Part shown: in pieces, positions 23,131 to 34,200 of the stretch | How positions within the stretch are numbered: the stretch's first letter is position 1 | How the letters are laid out: every line of letters begins with the position of its first letter | DNA from: Istiophorus platypterus | Lineage: Eukaryota; Chordata; Actinopteri; Istiophoriformes; Istiophoridae | DNA length: 64,000 nucleotides | Direction of reading: 5' to 3' | NCBI GenBank assembly: GCA_016859345.1 | Contig: CM029129.1 | Location: forward strand, 296,501 to 360,500 | The notes under the pieces: generated by a model | Told to the model about the DNA's origin: nothing | The model's input: only the letters and a program-made list of their open reading frames with translations | The model's database searches: none | Position numbers and translations under genes: made by a program

Positions 23131-24480
23131 TGAATGTTTAACTTGTCAACTTATTAAGTTAAGAGTGACTGTTTAAAATACACAAGAGTTTACAGAAGTG
23201 CGCTGCCAACCCATTTCATTTTCAGCTAAGTAACATTTACTGATGTGTCTTTTTTAATTTATAGACATACTTGTTTTTTAACCCCCACCCAAGCCCAAGT
23301 CGAAACTAATGAAGTCGACACTTAACCCACCCAAATTCGACAATAAATTATCGAATCACGATGGGTGGTATTAAATGTTTGATGTTAGCCCCCCCCCCCC
23401 CACTCCATTCTGCAAAATGCCAAATAGTACATTTTGAATTAGGGCTTGAAACTATTCGAAGCTGCTGGTCATGTGACTCACGATGTTTTTTACACCTTAC
23501 TTTTAGTTCTTTTATATTGGCTTGTCACAGGGATTCGTCCTCTACCATTGGTTGGCAAATATTTGACTGACTGTCACCATATATGTGTTGGAGTTCCCAG
23601 GAGTACAGTATGGAAGGGAGAAGGCTTTTATGAAGTGAAATGAAGGTAAAGAAGATTTTTTTTCCATCTCACTTTTAAACATGGTAGAGATCTAAGCTTT
23701 TGATTGTTTATAAAAAACATGACATACAAATGTCAGCATGTGTCGTAGTTGAAAAGATGACTTCAAGTCAACATGAGTCTTGATAAGGAATTTTTCATTA
23801 TAATTATAAAAGCATGATAAGGAAGAATGATAAGGTGCTGAGACATTAACTACTTCTGAAGTCTGTTTCTGTCTATTTTTATAAATACCCCTTTGTGTTT
23901 GGGCTTCCAGAAGAAGATATGCTTACAGTTTTAGAACGAAGATGCGACATGTTGAACAGCATTCACTTTATGTGTGTGTGCCCTATCTGTTTATGTCTCA
24001 TGAATGTCAGTCTATAGACTATTCTAGGACAGAGCCAACATTTTTCTAATATTTCTAGACATTCGGTTTAAAAACTGTATCCCTTTATCCAAATTTTTTG
24101 GATTGCTGTGCAAGCACTCCCCACTCTCTGTACTCTTTGACATGATTCTTAAGTATTGGTAAAAGAGGTTAGTTCAAGTCTGTTGTGGGGACTGGTCTGT
24201 GGCATAATTTGCAAATTTTAAGTTACCCTATTCTCCTCAATGTTTGTTTGTTTTTGTGTGTTCATGCTAAATTCCTGCCTGCATCTATACTGTGGGGAAG
24301 AAGGCAAAGCGTCATCCCAATAATGATAAATATTGCCATAAAAAGCGTAATTTGTGACAAACAATAGAGCTTAATATTAATCAACAGATGTTTTTCTATC
24401 ATCACACGACATATATCATCATACCACACCGCTCAAGTTGTAATCTATTAACTATGGTTAACATACCAGTATAGATTACT
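23131..24480. other. Unassigned DNA
   Basis: Contains a run of about 12 C at 23389-23401. No supported gene. The frames at 23361-23643 run through the C tract and have no other support. Confidence 0.45.
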
Positions 24481-25045
24481 ACAGAGTGCAGTTCCAGATG
24501 AAGAAATACCTGCAGAAAGTGACAGGAGAAGAGAGGAGAGAAATACAGGAGAGAGAAGAAGCAAAGTTACTAACTTTCATTGATGGGATATAAATACATA
24601 TAGATGGGAATGGAGAGGAGCTCTGTGCATCAAGGGAAGGCCCCCCAGCAGTCTAGGGCTATGACAGCATAACTAGACAAGCCTGAGCCAGCCCTAACTA
24701 AAAGCTTCATCAAGCACAAAGGTTTTAAGCCTGCTCTTAAAGACAGAGAGTCTGGCCCCCAGACCCATACCGGAAGATGGTTCCACAGTAGAGGAGCCTG
24801 ATAACTGAATGCTCTGCCCATTCTACTTTTCTACTTATCACAATTAAATCTGCATTCTGGGAGTGCAGGTTTGTAGTGGGGTAATAGAGTAATATTAGCT
24901 ATTTAAGATATGAAGATATCTTATATGGTGCCTCACCTTTAAGGGCTTTGAAGGTAAGGAAGAGCATTTCAAATCTATACTGGATTTTACTAGGAGCCAG
25001 TGCAGAGATGCTAACACAGGACAAATATGATCACTTTTTCCATCA
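24481..25045 (-). mobile_element. L2 LINE 3' fragment
   Basis: The minus strand encodes GRAFSYQAPLLWNHLPVWV (24760-24821), the conserved C-terminal end of the L2 protein, with 3' UTR below it and thumb-region DNA above it to about 25020. It lacks the TTGAA tail and is a fragment. Confidence 0.85.
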
Positions 25046-27739
25046 TCAACTCATGGTTGAGAAAACCATGCTATAGAACAAACATATAATTTTTTAAGCA
25101 GTTTTTAAATACTGTTAGTATCATATATGTGTTTAGCTGTCAGATCCATAATGGAATATATTGTGTTATCTCCTTGTTTCTTCTATAACATATAGGCCAG
25201 TGGTCACACATTTTTACTACCTCCATAGGTTTTCTGTTTAGTTTAAAGTATTTTTTTAGTTTATATAGAGTATATAATTCCATGGCTTGTTGCTGTTGTT
25301 ATTTGCATTTATCTAGCTAAATAATTAGTGTTTGCGCATTTGAAAAACAGCACCTGCAAAATTAATAAGCTCGCCAGCCACATGTAACACTTTGGCTGTA
25401 CGAATGGTTGCTTTCCAAGTCATCCTTATGTAAAAGGTTATGGCCCATATTGTGTGAATTTCTTGTGAATGGTTAGAGCCGGGAAAACCAGATAAATTGA
25501 TGGGAAAACAGTTAGCTAGTAGTGCTACATAGCATTAGAAGCTAAGTAGCACTACTAGCTGCATATCAGCGGATCCACAGTAAGGGTAATAGCAAAGAGT
25601 TGTGTTGTAAGGTGTAATTTTACCAATCAGAAGAAGAAGAGGTAGAAGAAAAAAAATGCTTAAAAGTTTTATGTTTTCTACATGGCAAGAAACTGTCAAT
25701 AAGTTAATTTGTCTCAAAAGTAGCTTTATACCCAAGACAATCAGTGAGGGTTAGGAATTTTAAGTGCTGGCAAAACATACATTTGGTCATCTGTTTTTTC
25801 AGGGGGGAATCCATGTTAAAATAAATCTCTAAAGTTATTCATATCATGTTTTTGAGAATATACAGTGGAAACTGTTCATAGTGATCATGGTGTTTAACCT
25901 CCTATATGGAACAGATCAATGTCTATACAAGTGCTGTTATAAAAAATTGCATATAGTAATAACATAGTCAGCTGACAGTGTTCATTTGTGGTCTTTTCAT
26001 GCTTGACAACATGTGTTAAAAAATAAATGAAAATATATATATATTATGTGACTGCCACTGATTTTCAAATATCAAAAATTTTGGTATTCATGCCCCTACT
26101 TTTTATATTGTTCATTCTTTTTATGTAACTACAGAACTAGAAAACATTTATTCTGCTTTTCTATGTCAGATCTAATGAAGGGAGATGATGATTTTAAAAA
26201 TCACAACAATAATTTCAATTATTCTTATTTTCCAGCATACATTCACTGATGGCCAGGCTTCCACTGAACAGCCCTGTATTAAAATCTATTGCTGAGCAGA
26301 TTATGAATCAGTTCAAGTGGTACTAGTTGCAGGGGTTGATCAAAACACCCTTACACTGAATTGGTTAAGCAAAATTAGGGACCCAAGCTAGGCTATTAGC
26401 AATGTAAGCAATCGACCAATTAACCATGGCATGAGTGGGAAGATTGTGATATGGAACATGTGCATGTGAAAGTGTGGAAGTTCAAGCAATAGAACAATAG
26501 TTATGAGAGAGCTTAGTTTAATTGCTTAATTGCTTCACACAACCAAGAGCAACCTAGATCAGTTCCTTCTCAATGCATCCATGTTGCAAAGGATCAAGTA
26601 AGTGTTTTTGGATTGTGTATCAATTCTTTTTCGTTCAACTCTTTTTTTTTTTTTTTTTTACAATGTTTCAATATCCCATTCTTAAAATATATAATGAGAT
26701 AACTAGAAAGAGACTGAATTCAATATCGATTTGAATTAATGACCAGACATAGCAGTGAATTAGATTGCTTTCCACTGGATACCCAAAGCATTATGTAAAT
26801 ATTGTGATTAAAATAAATACTTTTCTGAATGAACTTCAGATTAGGCTACCCCTTTAAAATAATGGTTTTGACAAACAATCATATTCAGTAATTACAATGA
26901 TGATAAATTTAGTACTTTGGGAAATAATTTTAGTTAGGATGTATGGTGTTGTAAGACACCTTCCAGTGCTGGAGGACATACCTTTAACAGCTTAATCTCT
27001 CTTCAATGCTAAGGATGGGCATTTTGAAAGCATGCATCTCCCATCACATCATCAGGTGTCTCATTCTAAAAAGGGCCTCAAAAAAGATGATCAAAAACCA
27101 CTATGCCCCTAAACGTGTCAATATTCATGGCAACTCATTTCACCAGTAAGAGATTCTGAGGTCCTTTTGAGGGTTGGTTTGAGGCTTTGCCATTAAACCT
27201 GCACACAGACCAGAAATGGTCAGCTGGAAAAAAAGACAGCCTCATGGTAACTTGCAGCACTCTATGACAATCTAAATTATTAAAAATCATTAGAAATTAT
27301 AAAGTGTTTGTTACTAAGAGGCTACAGAATTGGTCAAAGTTGAATATATTTTATTTTATGAAATATTTAAAAGCGCATATATTGACTGGTATACTTTGTG
27401 GATATTTGACATTTAAAAACAGCTATGAGTTCAGATTTTAATTATTAATTTCTAATAATCCTATGTCAATATAGGATTTTCATGTTCTGCCGACAGACTC
27501 ATAGGTGCAGCAAGGTGGTAAGGTGGAGCATTTAGGTTTGATTGATTGTGGCTCTGAGGGAAAGCTAGCCTGGAGGATGAGTTTCCACTGTAACTTAGGT
27601 CAGACATATTTAAACCTCCCTTATGAATCGAATTCCCTGAACATAAGCCTTGTTAACTGGTAATCTGGCTTTATGAAACACCCTTGTGGCTAGAGTAACA
27701 TCCATGTATACATGCTTCAGATCAGTAATCACCTCTCTT
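25046..27739. other. Unassigned AT-rich DNA
   Basis: Apart from the hairpin at 25514-25560 and a T tract at 26641-26659, I see nothing that I can support. Confidence 0.45.
25514..25560. repeat. Perfect 15-bp inverted repeat (hairpin)
   Basis: AGCTAGTAGTGCTAC at 25514-25528 pairs perfectly with 25546-25560 across a 17-base loop. No gene or transposon boundary is recognised beside it. It may be the terminus of a small foldback element or a chance structure. Confidence 0.75.
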
Positions 27740-28870
27740 TCCTACCCTGTCATTTTCGGTTACTTACGTTATTGATAAATCCTCCCTATACTCAAAACTT
27801 AGTCATGAATGAGGCACGAGTTCCACAAGGTTCTGTGCTTGGACCAGTTCTAATCACCTTATACATGCTTTCTTTAGGCAGTAATATTGGAAAACACTCC
27901 ATAAACCTCAATTTTTATGCAGAAGATACCCCATTGTACTTATGAATGAAGCCCAATGAAGCCAATCATTTAGCTAAACTTCAAACAGTGATTAAGGACA
28001 TAAAGATCCGGATGACCAGCAACTTTTTGCTGTTAAAACTAGACAAAACTGAAGTTTTGTGCTTGTCCCCCAACACCTCAGGAACACATACGCTAATGAC
28101 CTTCACTCGATGGCATTGCCCTGTCCTCCAGCACCACCATTAGGAATCTTGGAGTTCTGTTTGATGTACTTTGAAGCCCTCATATAACAAACTTCAAAGA
28201 CTGCCTCTTTTCACCTATTTATTATAGTTATATTTTTTTTCTTACTTCTGGGCTGGATCATTGCGACTAATTATTATCAGACTGTCTAAACAAAACTTTA
28301 ATACTCTCCAGCTGTTCCAGAATGATGCAACACGAGTACTGACAGGAACTAGGAAAAGAGATCATATTTCTCCTGTGTTAGATTCTCTGCATTCTCTGGC
28401 TCCCTGCAAATTCCAGAATTGAATTTAAAATCCTCTTCCGCAGCTACAGAGCCCTTAATGGTCAGGCCCCATCTTAACTTAAAGAGCTCATAGTGCTCTA
28501 GTATCACCCCACACTGAGCTTCCAGAATGCAGGCTTAGTTGTGGTGGCAGGAAACTCGAAAAGTAGACTTGGAGTTAGAGCCTTCAGTTATCAGGCTCCT
28601 CTCCTTTGGAACCTTTTGATAAAGCATATAGTTAGGGCTGGCTCAAGCTCAGCTTGAACCATCCCCTAGTTACACTGCTATAGGCTTAGACTGCAGGGGG
28701 ACGTCCTATGATCTACTGAGTTCCTCTCTCCTCCTCTCTCTTTCCATCTGTACATATTCATATCCCATTAAAGCTTCTTACTTACTTGGCCTCTTTGCTC
28801 TCTGGTCGTGTTGTGCTTCCTTGTCGCTTTCTCTCTCTCCCTCTCTCAACCCAGCCGGTCAAGGCAAACC
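27740..28870 (+). mobile_element. L2 LINE fragment
   Basis: The palm motif reads VPQGSVLGPVLITLYML (27808-27860). The catalytic box is changed: NLNFYAEDTPLYL has Glu where the family has the first Asp of YADD. MTSNFLLLKLDKTEVLCL follows at about 28009-28062, a segment that is deleted in the 2362-9679 pair. It continues through LNGQAP-type DNA at 28455 and a 3' UTR to about 28870, without a TTGAA tail. Multiple frameshifts. Confidence 0.88.
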
Positions 28871-30147
28871 CCCCTATACTCTGGTTGCTCAAATATGTTT
28901 GTTCAAATTAAGGTGAAAAAATTTTGATCTGAATATCTGATATGCCGAGGAAAAACAAGTTTGAATGGAATCAGTACAACCTCTGGCAAGCATGGATGTA
29001 TTTAGGAGAACTGGGTACCACATTCCAAGATGGTGCCTGATTGTTTATACAATTCATACAGTAAGGCAGTGTGAGAGTGCCTTAAATGAAGATTATAGTG
29101 TCTAAAGACTTCACATAATATGCACATAATAAGAAAAAGGCCATAAAAAACTAATCAATAATTGTCAAAAGTTTTAGCCCTCGCCCTTTTTATTGAAATT
29201 TAAGAAGTCCAATTAACAACCTTACAACACCAACAGTAGACAGTACAAAGGTAAGCAGTAATCTTTGCCCTCTATCAAAGATATTTATTTTTGAGCCCAC
29301 CCTCGGTCAGCTGAGAAAAAAAGGCAGATTAGTATTAGACTAATGCATCTGCAGGTTTTATAAATCTGTGGGCTCGGATAGCAAAAATATGCATATGGAT
29401 TATGAAGTTAATTTCATGATGAATTTTAGATACATCATCTGTAACAGCTTTGTTATTCCTTTTTCTACACTGTTTTTTTAATCCAAAAAATATGCAGACT
29501 CCTACAAAATTTATTTTGTTGTTCATTCTTATTCGTGTTTCTGCTTTGTCTTCATTTAATTTAAATCACCCCCATTTAGCCCCATTACACATTTTTTAGG
29601 CCATTCACCTCCTCTCTTAATATTTAGATTTTTTTTTGTACTTGTTTTTAAGCAAATTGTTGTTCATAAAAATTGACAACAGCTTCATTAAAGATGTGAT
29701 TCCAGGTTGGAATCCTCTCTTCTTACTTGTCTGCTAATATAGTAAAAGCATATCCTATTACAGGAATATTATTAGCAGGAATGACCTCCTGCAGCATTCC
29801 TTGTCACAGCAGTGCTGACCACCAGGTCATGAGGAAAAGAGATGTTCTTCATGGTGTTCTTCACAGTTTGTGATGCATCTCTACTTCCAACATCAACTCC
29901 AAGGGCCAGAGAAGTCAGAGTGAAGAAATAATCAAACCAGCCCTCCTGTTACATTGCAGGAGACTGTGATACTGACAGTAGAACAATTTTTAAACAATGT
30001 TTTGTTTTGACTGTCAGATAGTATCTCTGTAACGAATGACTGAAAACAAACACAAACATATGTTATACTCCCAATATTTGTGTAAAAAAAATGCTAAGAC
30101 TGAGAGTCTGGTAAAATAAAGAGTTTTTAATATTAATTATGTTTGTA
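28871..30147. other. Unassigned DNA with one transposon-like scrap
   Basis: Mostly AT-rich. The stretch 29795-29945 (for example AAAAGAGATGTTCTTCATGG and ACTCCAAGGGCCAGAGAAGT) resembles antisense text of a fish transposable element, but I cannot name it. Confidence 0.35.
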
Positions 30148-30300
30148 GTTAGGTTCATAAATATTTGGACAGGGACAACTTTTGCAATTTTGCCTCTGTA
30201 CAAAACTACAGTGGATTTGAGAGCACCCAGAGGAAACCCTTGCAAGCACGGGAAGAACATGCAAACTCCACACAGAAAAAACATGCTCCATAGACAGCTC
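30148..30300. mobile_element. Isolated Tc1-B-type terminal repeat plus repeat scrap
   Basis: GTTAGGTTCATAAATATTTG with ACTACAGTGGATTTGAG matches the terminal repeat of the element at 16174. It is followed at 30225 by AGAGGAAACCC...GAACATGCAAACTCC, a motif common in vertebrate repeats. No transposase core is attached. Confidence 0.7.
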
Positions 30301-30589
30301 TACTGTTATACTGTTTTGGTATTAGAGTGTTGTGGTAGCCACCCTCGGGTCTTGAGAGATATGTAAAACATGTTCTGGGGATGTTATGTAGTTGTTCTCA
30401 TCATCTTGACATGTCCTTCTGGTTGACTCCTTACTATTTTGTATAACGTGAAGTTGAACATTCATCATGACTCCTAGTGAATGAAACAATATGGTGTTGA
30501 AATGGAATGTCTCTTGTTGGGACCATGCTTCTCAGACAACTAGTTGGAGCAGGTACCAAAGGTATAAAGTTATCGCTGTGTCAAGGCTA

Positions 30590-31460
30590 TACGAGAAAAA
30601 TGGAAGATGGATTTTGTCATTCAGACCCTCTGCTCTTTGATAGAAATGGACTGGCACAAGTTTGAACATGAATATGAGATAGTCATTGCTGTACACAGTG
30701 ATAGACCTGCCAAAGCCTACATACTCTTCAATATCGCAGAGCCTGAGGCCATTGAGAGAGAGCAGTTATTCACAGTACATTAAGGCAACCATGCCAAAAC
30801 CCTGCAGCATTGATGCATTACAAGATGAGCTCATCTGAGACAGGATGAGCTCAAAGAGACTGACCTGATACTAACTAAAGCTGTATGCATTTACCAAATA
30901 AGTGAATTCATTGCACAACACAATAAAGCACTCTCTGCACAAAAACCAGTGTGGATGCTGTGCAGATAAAACACAGAAACAAATTCACGGGTAAAATAAA
31001 ATACACAGCAAAGTCGGATAATCCATCAGCAATTATGTCAAGATGCAACAACTGTTCAGGTACCCACCCAGCCAAACATGAACATTACCAAGCTTTTGGA
31101 CAACAATATCATAACTGTGAGAAGTACAACCACTTCAAAAAGAAATGCACATCTGTAAAACCAGTCAAATAGAGCAAGCAAGTGAATCAGAAGTCAGCTG
31201 AAACAGACAGTGACAAAACATTCCCACTGGAAGGCCTGTCATTACATGCCGATAATGAAAGAAAATTCTTTGAAAACTAATGATGACAGATATAAAAAAA
31301 GAACCGTGCACTGTGACACTCAATGACAAAACTCTCATCTCCTATGTCATTCTGCTTAAACTGATTGGTGCAGTGACTCGACATTGCAGGCTAAGTGAGC
31401 AGCTATATTACCTGCAATTTCAAGTGGTGGAGTGCTTAACAGGCCTTGATCCAGTTCCAG
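30590..31460 (+). pseudogene. Ty3/gypsy-type gag remnant
   Basis: A zinc-knuckle-like stretch reads CNNCSGTHPAKHEHYQAFGQ then CEKYNHFKKKC (about 31050-31155), the CCHC pattern of gag nucleocapsid with flanking basic residues. The upstream frames (30600-30950) resemble a gag capsid. DNA after the knuckle, including a frame from about 31280, looks like a degraded protease linker. Stops (TAA at about 30781, TGA at about 30837) show it is dead. No LTR recognised. Confidence 0.6.
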
Positions 31461-31617
31461 CTGCAGCTGTAGGCACATTGGAATGGAAACAGGCTGGTGG
31501 AGGAACATGGAGGTGTGTTTTTATGTACTCCACCCAGCCGCTCTGTCTGGCTGTTGGTCTAGGGTTGGAATCTGAATGAGAAATTGACTTAAGCTCCTAA
31601 GAGTGTGCAAAATCCCT

Positions 31618-31872
31618 TCCAGAAAAAAGAAGTGAACAGTGGCCCCAGTCATAGACCAGGTCTCTTGGGCAGCTGTGTAGGCAAAATACATCTTATGAGA
31701 TAAGTTCAGCAGTTTCCTTAGCAGAGGGTAATTTAGGCAGTGCAGTCCAGAAAAAAGAGGTGAACAGTGGCTCCAGTCATAGACCAGGTCGCTTGGGCAG
31801 CTGTGTAGGCAAAATACATCTTATGAGACATGTTCAGCAGTTTCCTTAGCAGAGGGTAATTTAGGCAGTGGC
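31618..31872 (+). repeat. Two tandem 128-bp units
   Basis: TCCAGAAAAAAGA at 31618 recurs at 31746, and the whole 128-base unit is repeated with only a few changes. It is a local tandem duplication of unknown DNA. Confidence 0.9.
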
Positions 31873-31984
31873 AAGGATTATGCAAGCTTGGAAAACCAGT
31901 TTTATGATAGTGAGAATGACTTTATTACCGTCAGATCATTGCAAACCCATGAATATATACATAGAAAACCATTCTTCTTCCCTC

Positions 31985-32260
31985 ACATAGTTTTGTACTT
32001 TCTCGTCTCTTACCTCTCTCCTCCTGTCAATCTCTGCAAGTTATATGGCTCTGATGCTGCAGCATCTGGACCTATGGGTGCTGACCAACTACTGCTCCCA
32101 TAATCCTGCTCAACACCCACTGCTTTAATCATTATGATTATTACAATTTTATTTAGTCTTATTAGTGATATTATTGGCCCCAATGGGTTTATTATTAGTC
32201 CCATTATTATCATACATCTTTATATGGTACCTATACTCTGCTTTGCTCTCTTGAGCCTGG
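31985..32260 (+). mobile_element. L2 3' UTR fragment
   Basis: GCTCTGATGCTGCAGCATCT and CAACACCCACTGCTTTAATC match the L2 3' UTR at 9215-9300, with the same ATTAGTxxTATTATT stretch after it. No coding part or tail. Confidence 0.85.
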
Positions 32261-32589
32261 AGCAGATGGTACAGGCAGCTACAAACTACCATCAACCGCC
32301 CTGATGGTGGATTACCAAAGGCAGTGAGACAATCTTTGGAGAGTTACTGGGAGTGGGGCAATTAGTGTTGGAGGCTATTACCTGCTACTTGATTCCCAAG
32401 GTTACTGGGTGAACAGCTACTCCACCCCATCTAGCCAGTGTCTCCACTCCTCTATGGCTAGCAGCTCCTGATTCCCAATTTCATAATTTCTTATGGCCAA
32501 AGAGAGCTGGCAGGAAAGAAGGCACAAGGATCGAGTTTCTTTTCATGAGCTGAACGCTGGGAGAGGACTGACCCTACTCTGACCCTACG

Positions 32590-34200
32590 TTAAGGAGGAT
32601 GATGTAGGGGGTCTTGGGTCCATGATGGTGAAAATGAGAGCTGTGGTGAACTGGTTTGAATTTCTGAGAAGAAGTCTGCCTGCTGACTCCACTCAAAACA
32701 GTTAAAGAAGGTGAGAGAGTTCAGGGGGGCTACAAGCCTAAGATAAATCAGCTCAGGGAGCATTGAATATTTTTTGCAGGAACCCTGGATCAGGCCAATC
32801 CACCACCTCTTAAATTTGGAGGATTTGAGGATTTGGATGATGCCTGCAGAGACCATAAACCCGAAGAAGGAGACAGTGGCAAATGAAACTTACATTTTTC
32901 TGCTGAACAAAGAGTTGGTACTCAAAAGAATGCGCTGGACATGCTGGGTATGCTCCTGTCTGATTTTAGAAAAAAATGAAAAATAGCAGCAGCACTGGTG
33001 AGACCAAAGGGCATAAACAAATAATAATAGTTACCACTGGTGGTAAAAAGGCTAAAGGCTTTTTTACACTCATCCCTTTCCTAATGTGAACCAAGTGCTG
33101 CCCCCCAGTGGACCAGTTAAAATGCATATTATGTCTGCATAGCCAATGGTAACCAAAAATGAATGGTATCTGTGAAGAGTTTATGACATCAAAGTTTACA
33201 ATTTTAATGGTGGTCACTTGACATGCTCACATTCAGGGGAGCTGTGTAGTGGGTCATATTACATAAGAAGTGTCCATCAAGAGCACTCACTTTTGACAAG
33301 TTTGGGAAGTGAGTCTAGGCCCAGCCCTAATTGTACTGTAAGTCCCTTGTTCATGAAGTCAGCATCCGCCCTAGAGTTAAGGAACATTGCCCTTGCATGC
33401 ACCTAGTAAGAAACATGAGCTGAGCATGTTGAAAAGAACAGGAGATTGTGAGAATTTGAAGGGTTCGACTCACAAACATTGGGATTACTATGCTGCCTTA
33501 TCTCTCTGCACCACTCTTGTAGGCAGTGGTCATTACAGATGGTGAGAGAAATAAACTCAAGTTCTGTGGGTAAATCCCAATATAACTTTAACAATATCAG
33601 GTAATCCATGATATCAAGTTAAATACAATACATATTTGTTCCTGCTTACTTTCAAATGCCACTGTCTGGGATGCAATTGAGTAGACCATCATCTGCTACC
33701 CTGGCACAGATATAGCGGATCCCTTGCTGCCTCCTGTCTAGGGGCAGCATGGTTGAACATCTTACGCAGCTCAGATGTGAGCACTTTGACCAGTAAATAG
33801 ATAGTAGACAGCCTCTTCTACTCTGCTTTTCCCTACCCTAGAGTCAGCCGGTAAGCCAGGGAGGTGATGTAATTGACTCTGGCTAATTAGTGGGAAAACA
33901 AGAAAGGCTGAAGTTCAAAGACCAGCAAATAGGAAAAGTTTCATGGCTCTCTGGAGTAGTGTTCAGTGTCAGGAAGTGTTCAGAATTGGAAACCACCCAA
34001 GCAGGAACAGGGGCTGTAGATGCTGAAGGAGACTGCCGAGTGAGTTGTTAATCCACTCATTGATGGACCCCAGGATGCACTCATTGTGGATAGAAACCTC
34101 CTGCAGACATCCAGTTAGTGAGGAAAGTTCTTGCTCGTGGCAATGAATGGTGTCTTTGTGTAAGGGAACCTGAGTCAGTTAAGACCATACTGGTCAGATA
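32590..34200 (-). pseudogene. Ty3/gypsy gag-protease-RNase H remnant
   Basis: On the minus strand, gag-like text reads TSELRKMFNHAAPRQEAARD (about 33715-33775). A protease region follows with LNSRADADFMNKGLTVQLGL (about 33320-33380), where the family has LDSGAA. The active Asp and Gly are therefore lost. FGYHWLCRHNMHFNWSTGG (33090-33155) is the protease C-terminal motif. Text at about 32670-32740 (VAPLNSLT, NCFEWSQQAD) looks like the start of the RNase H region. Most of the reverse transcriptase is deleted. It is separate from, and opposite in strand to, the gag remnant at 30590-31460. Confidence 0.72.
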
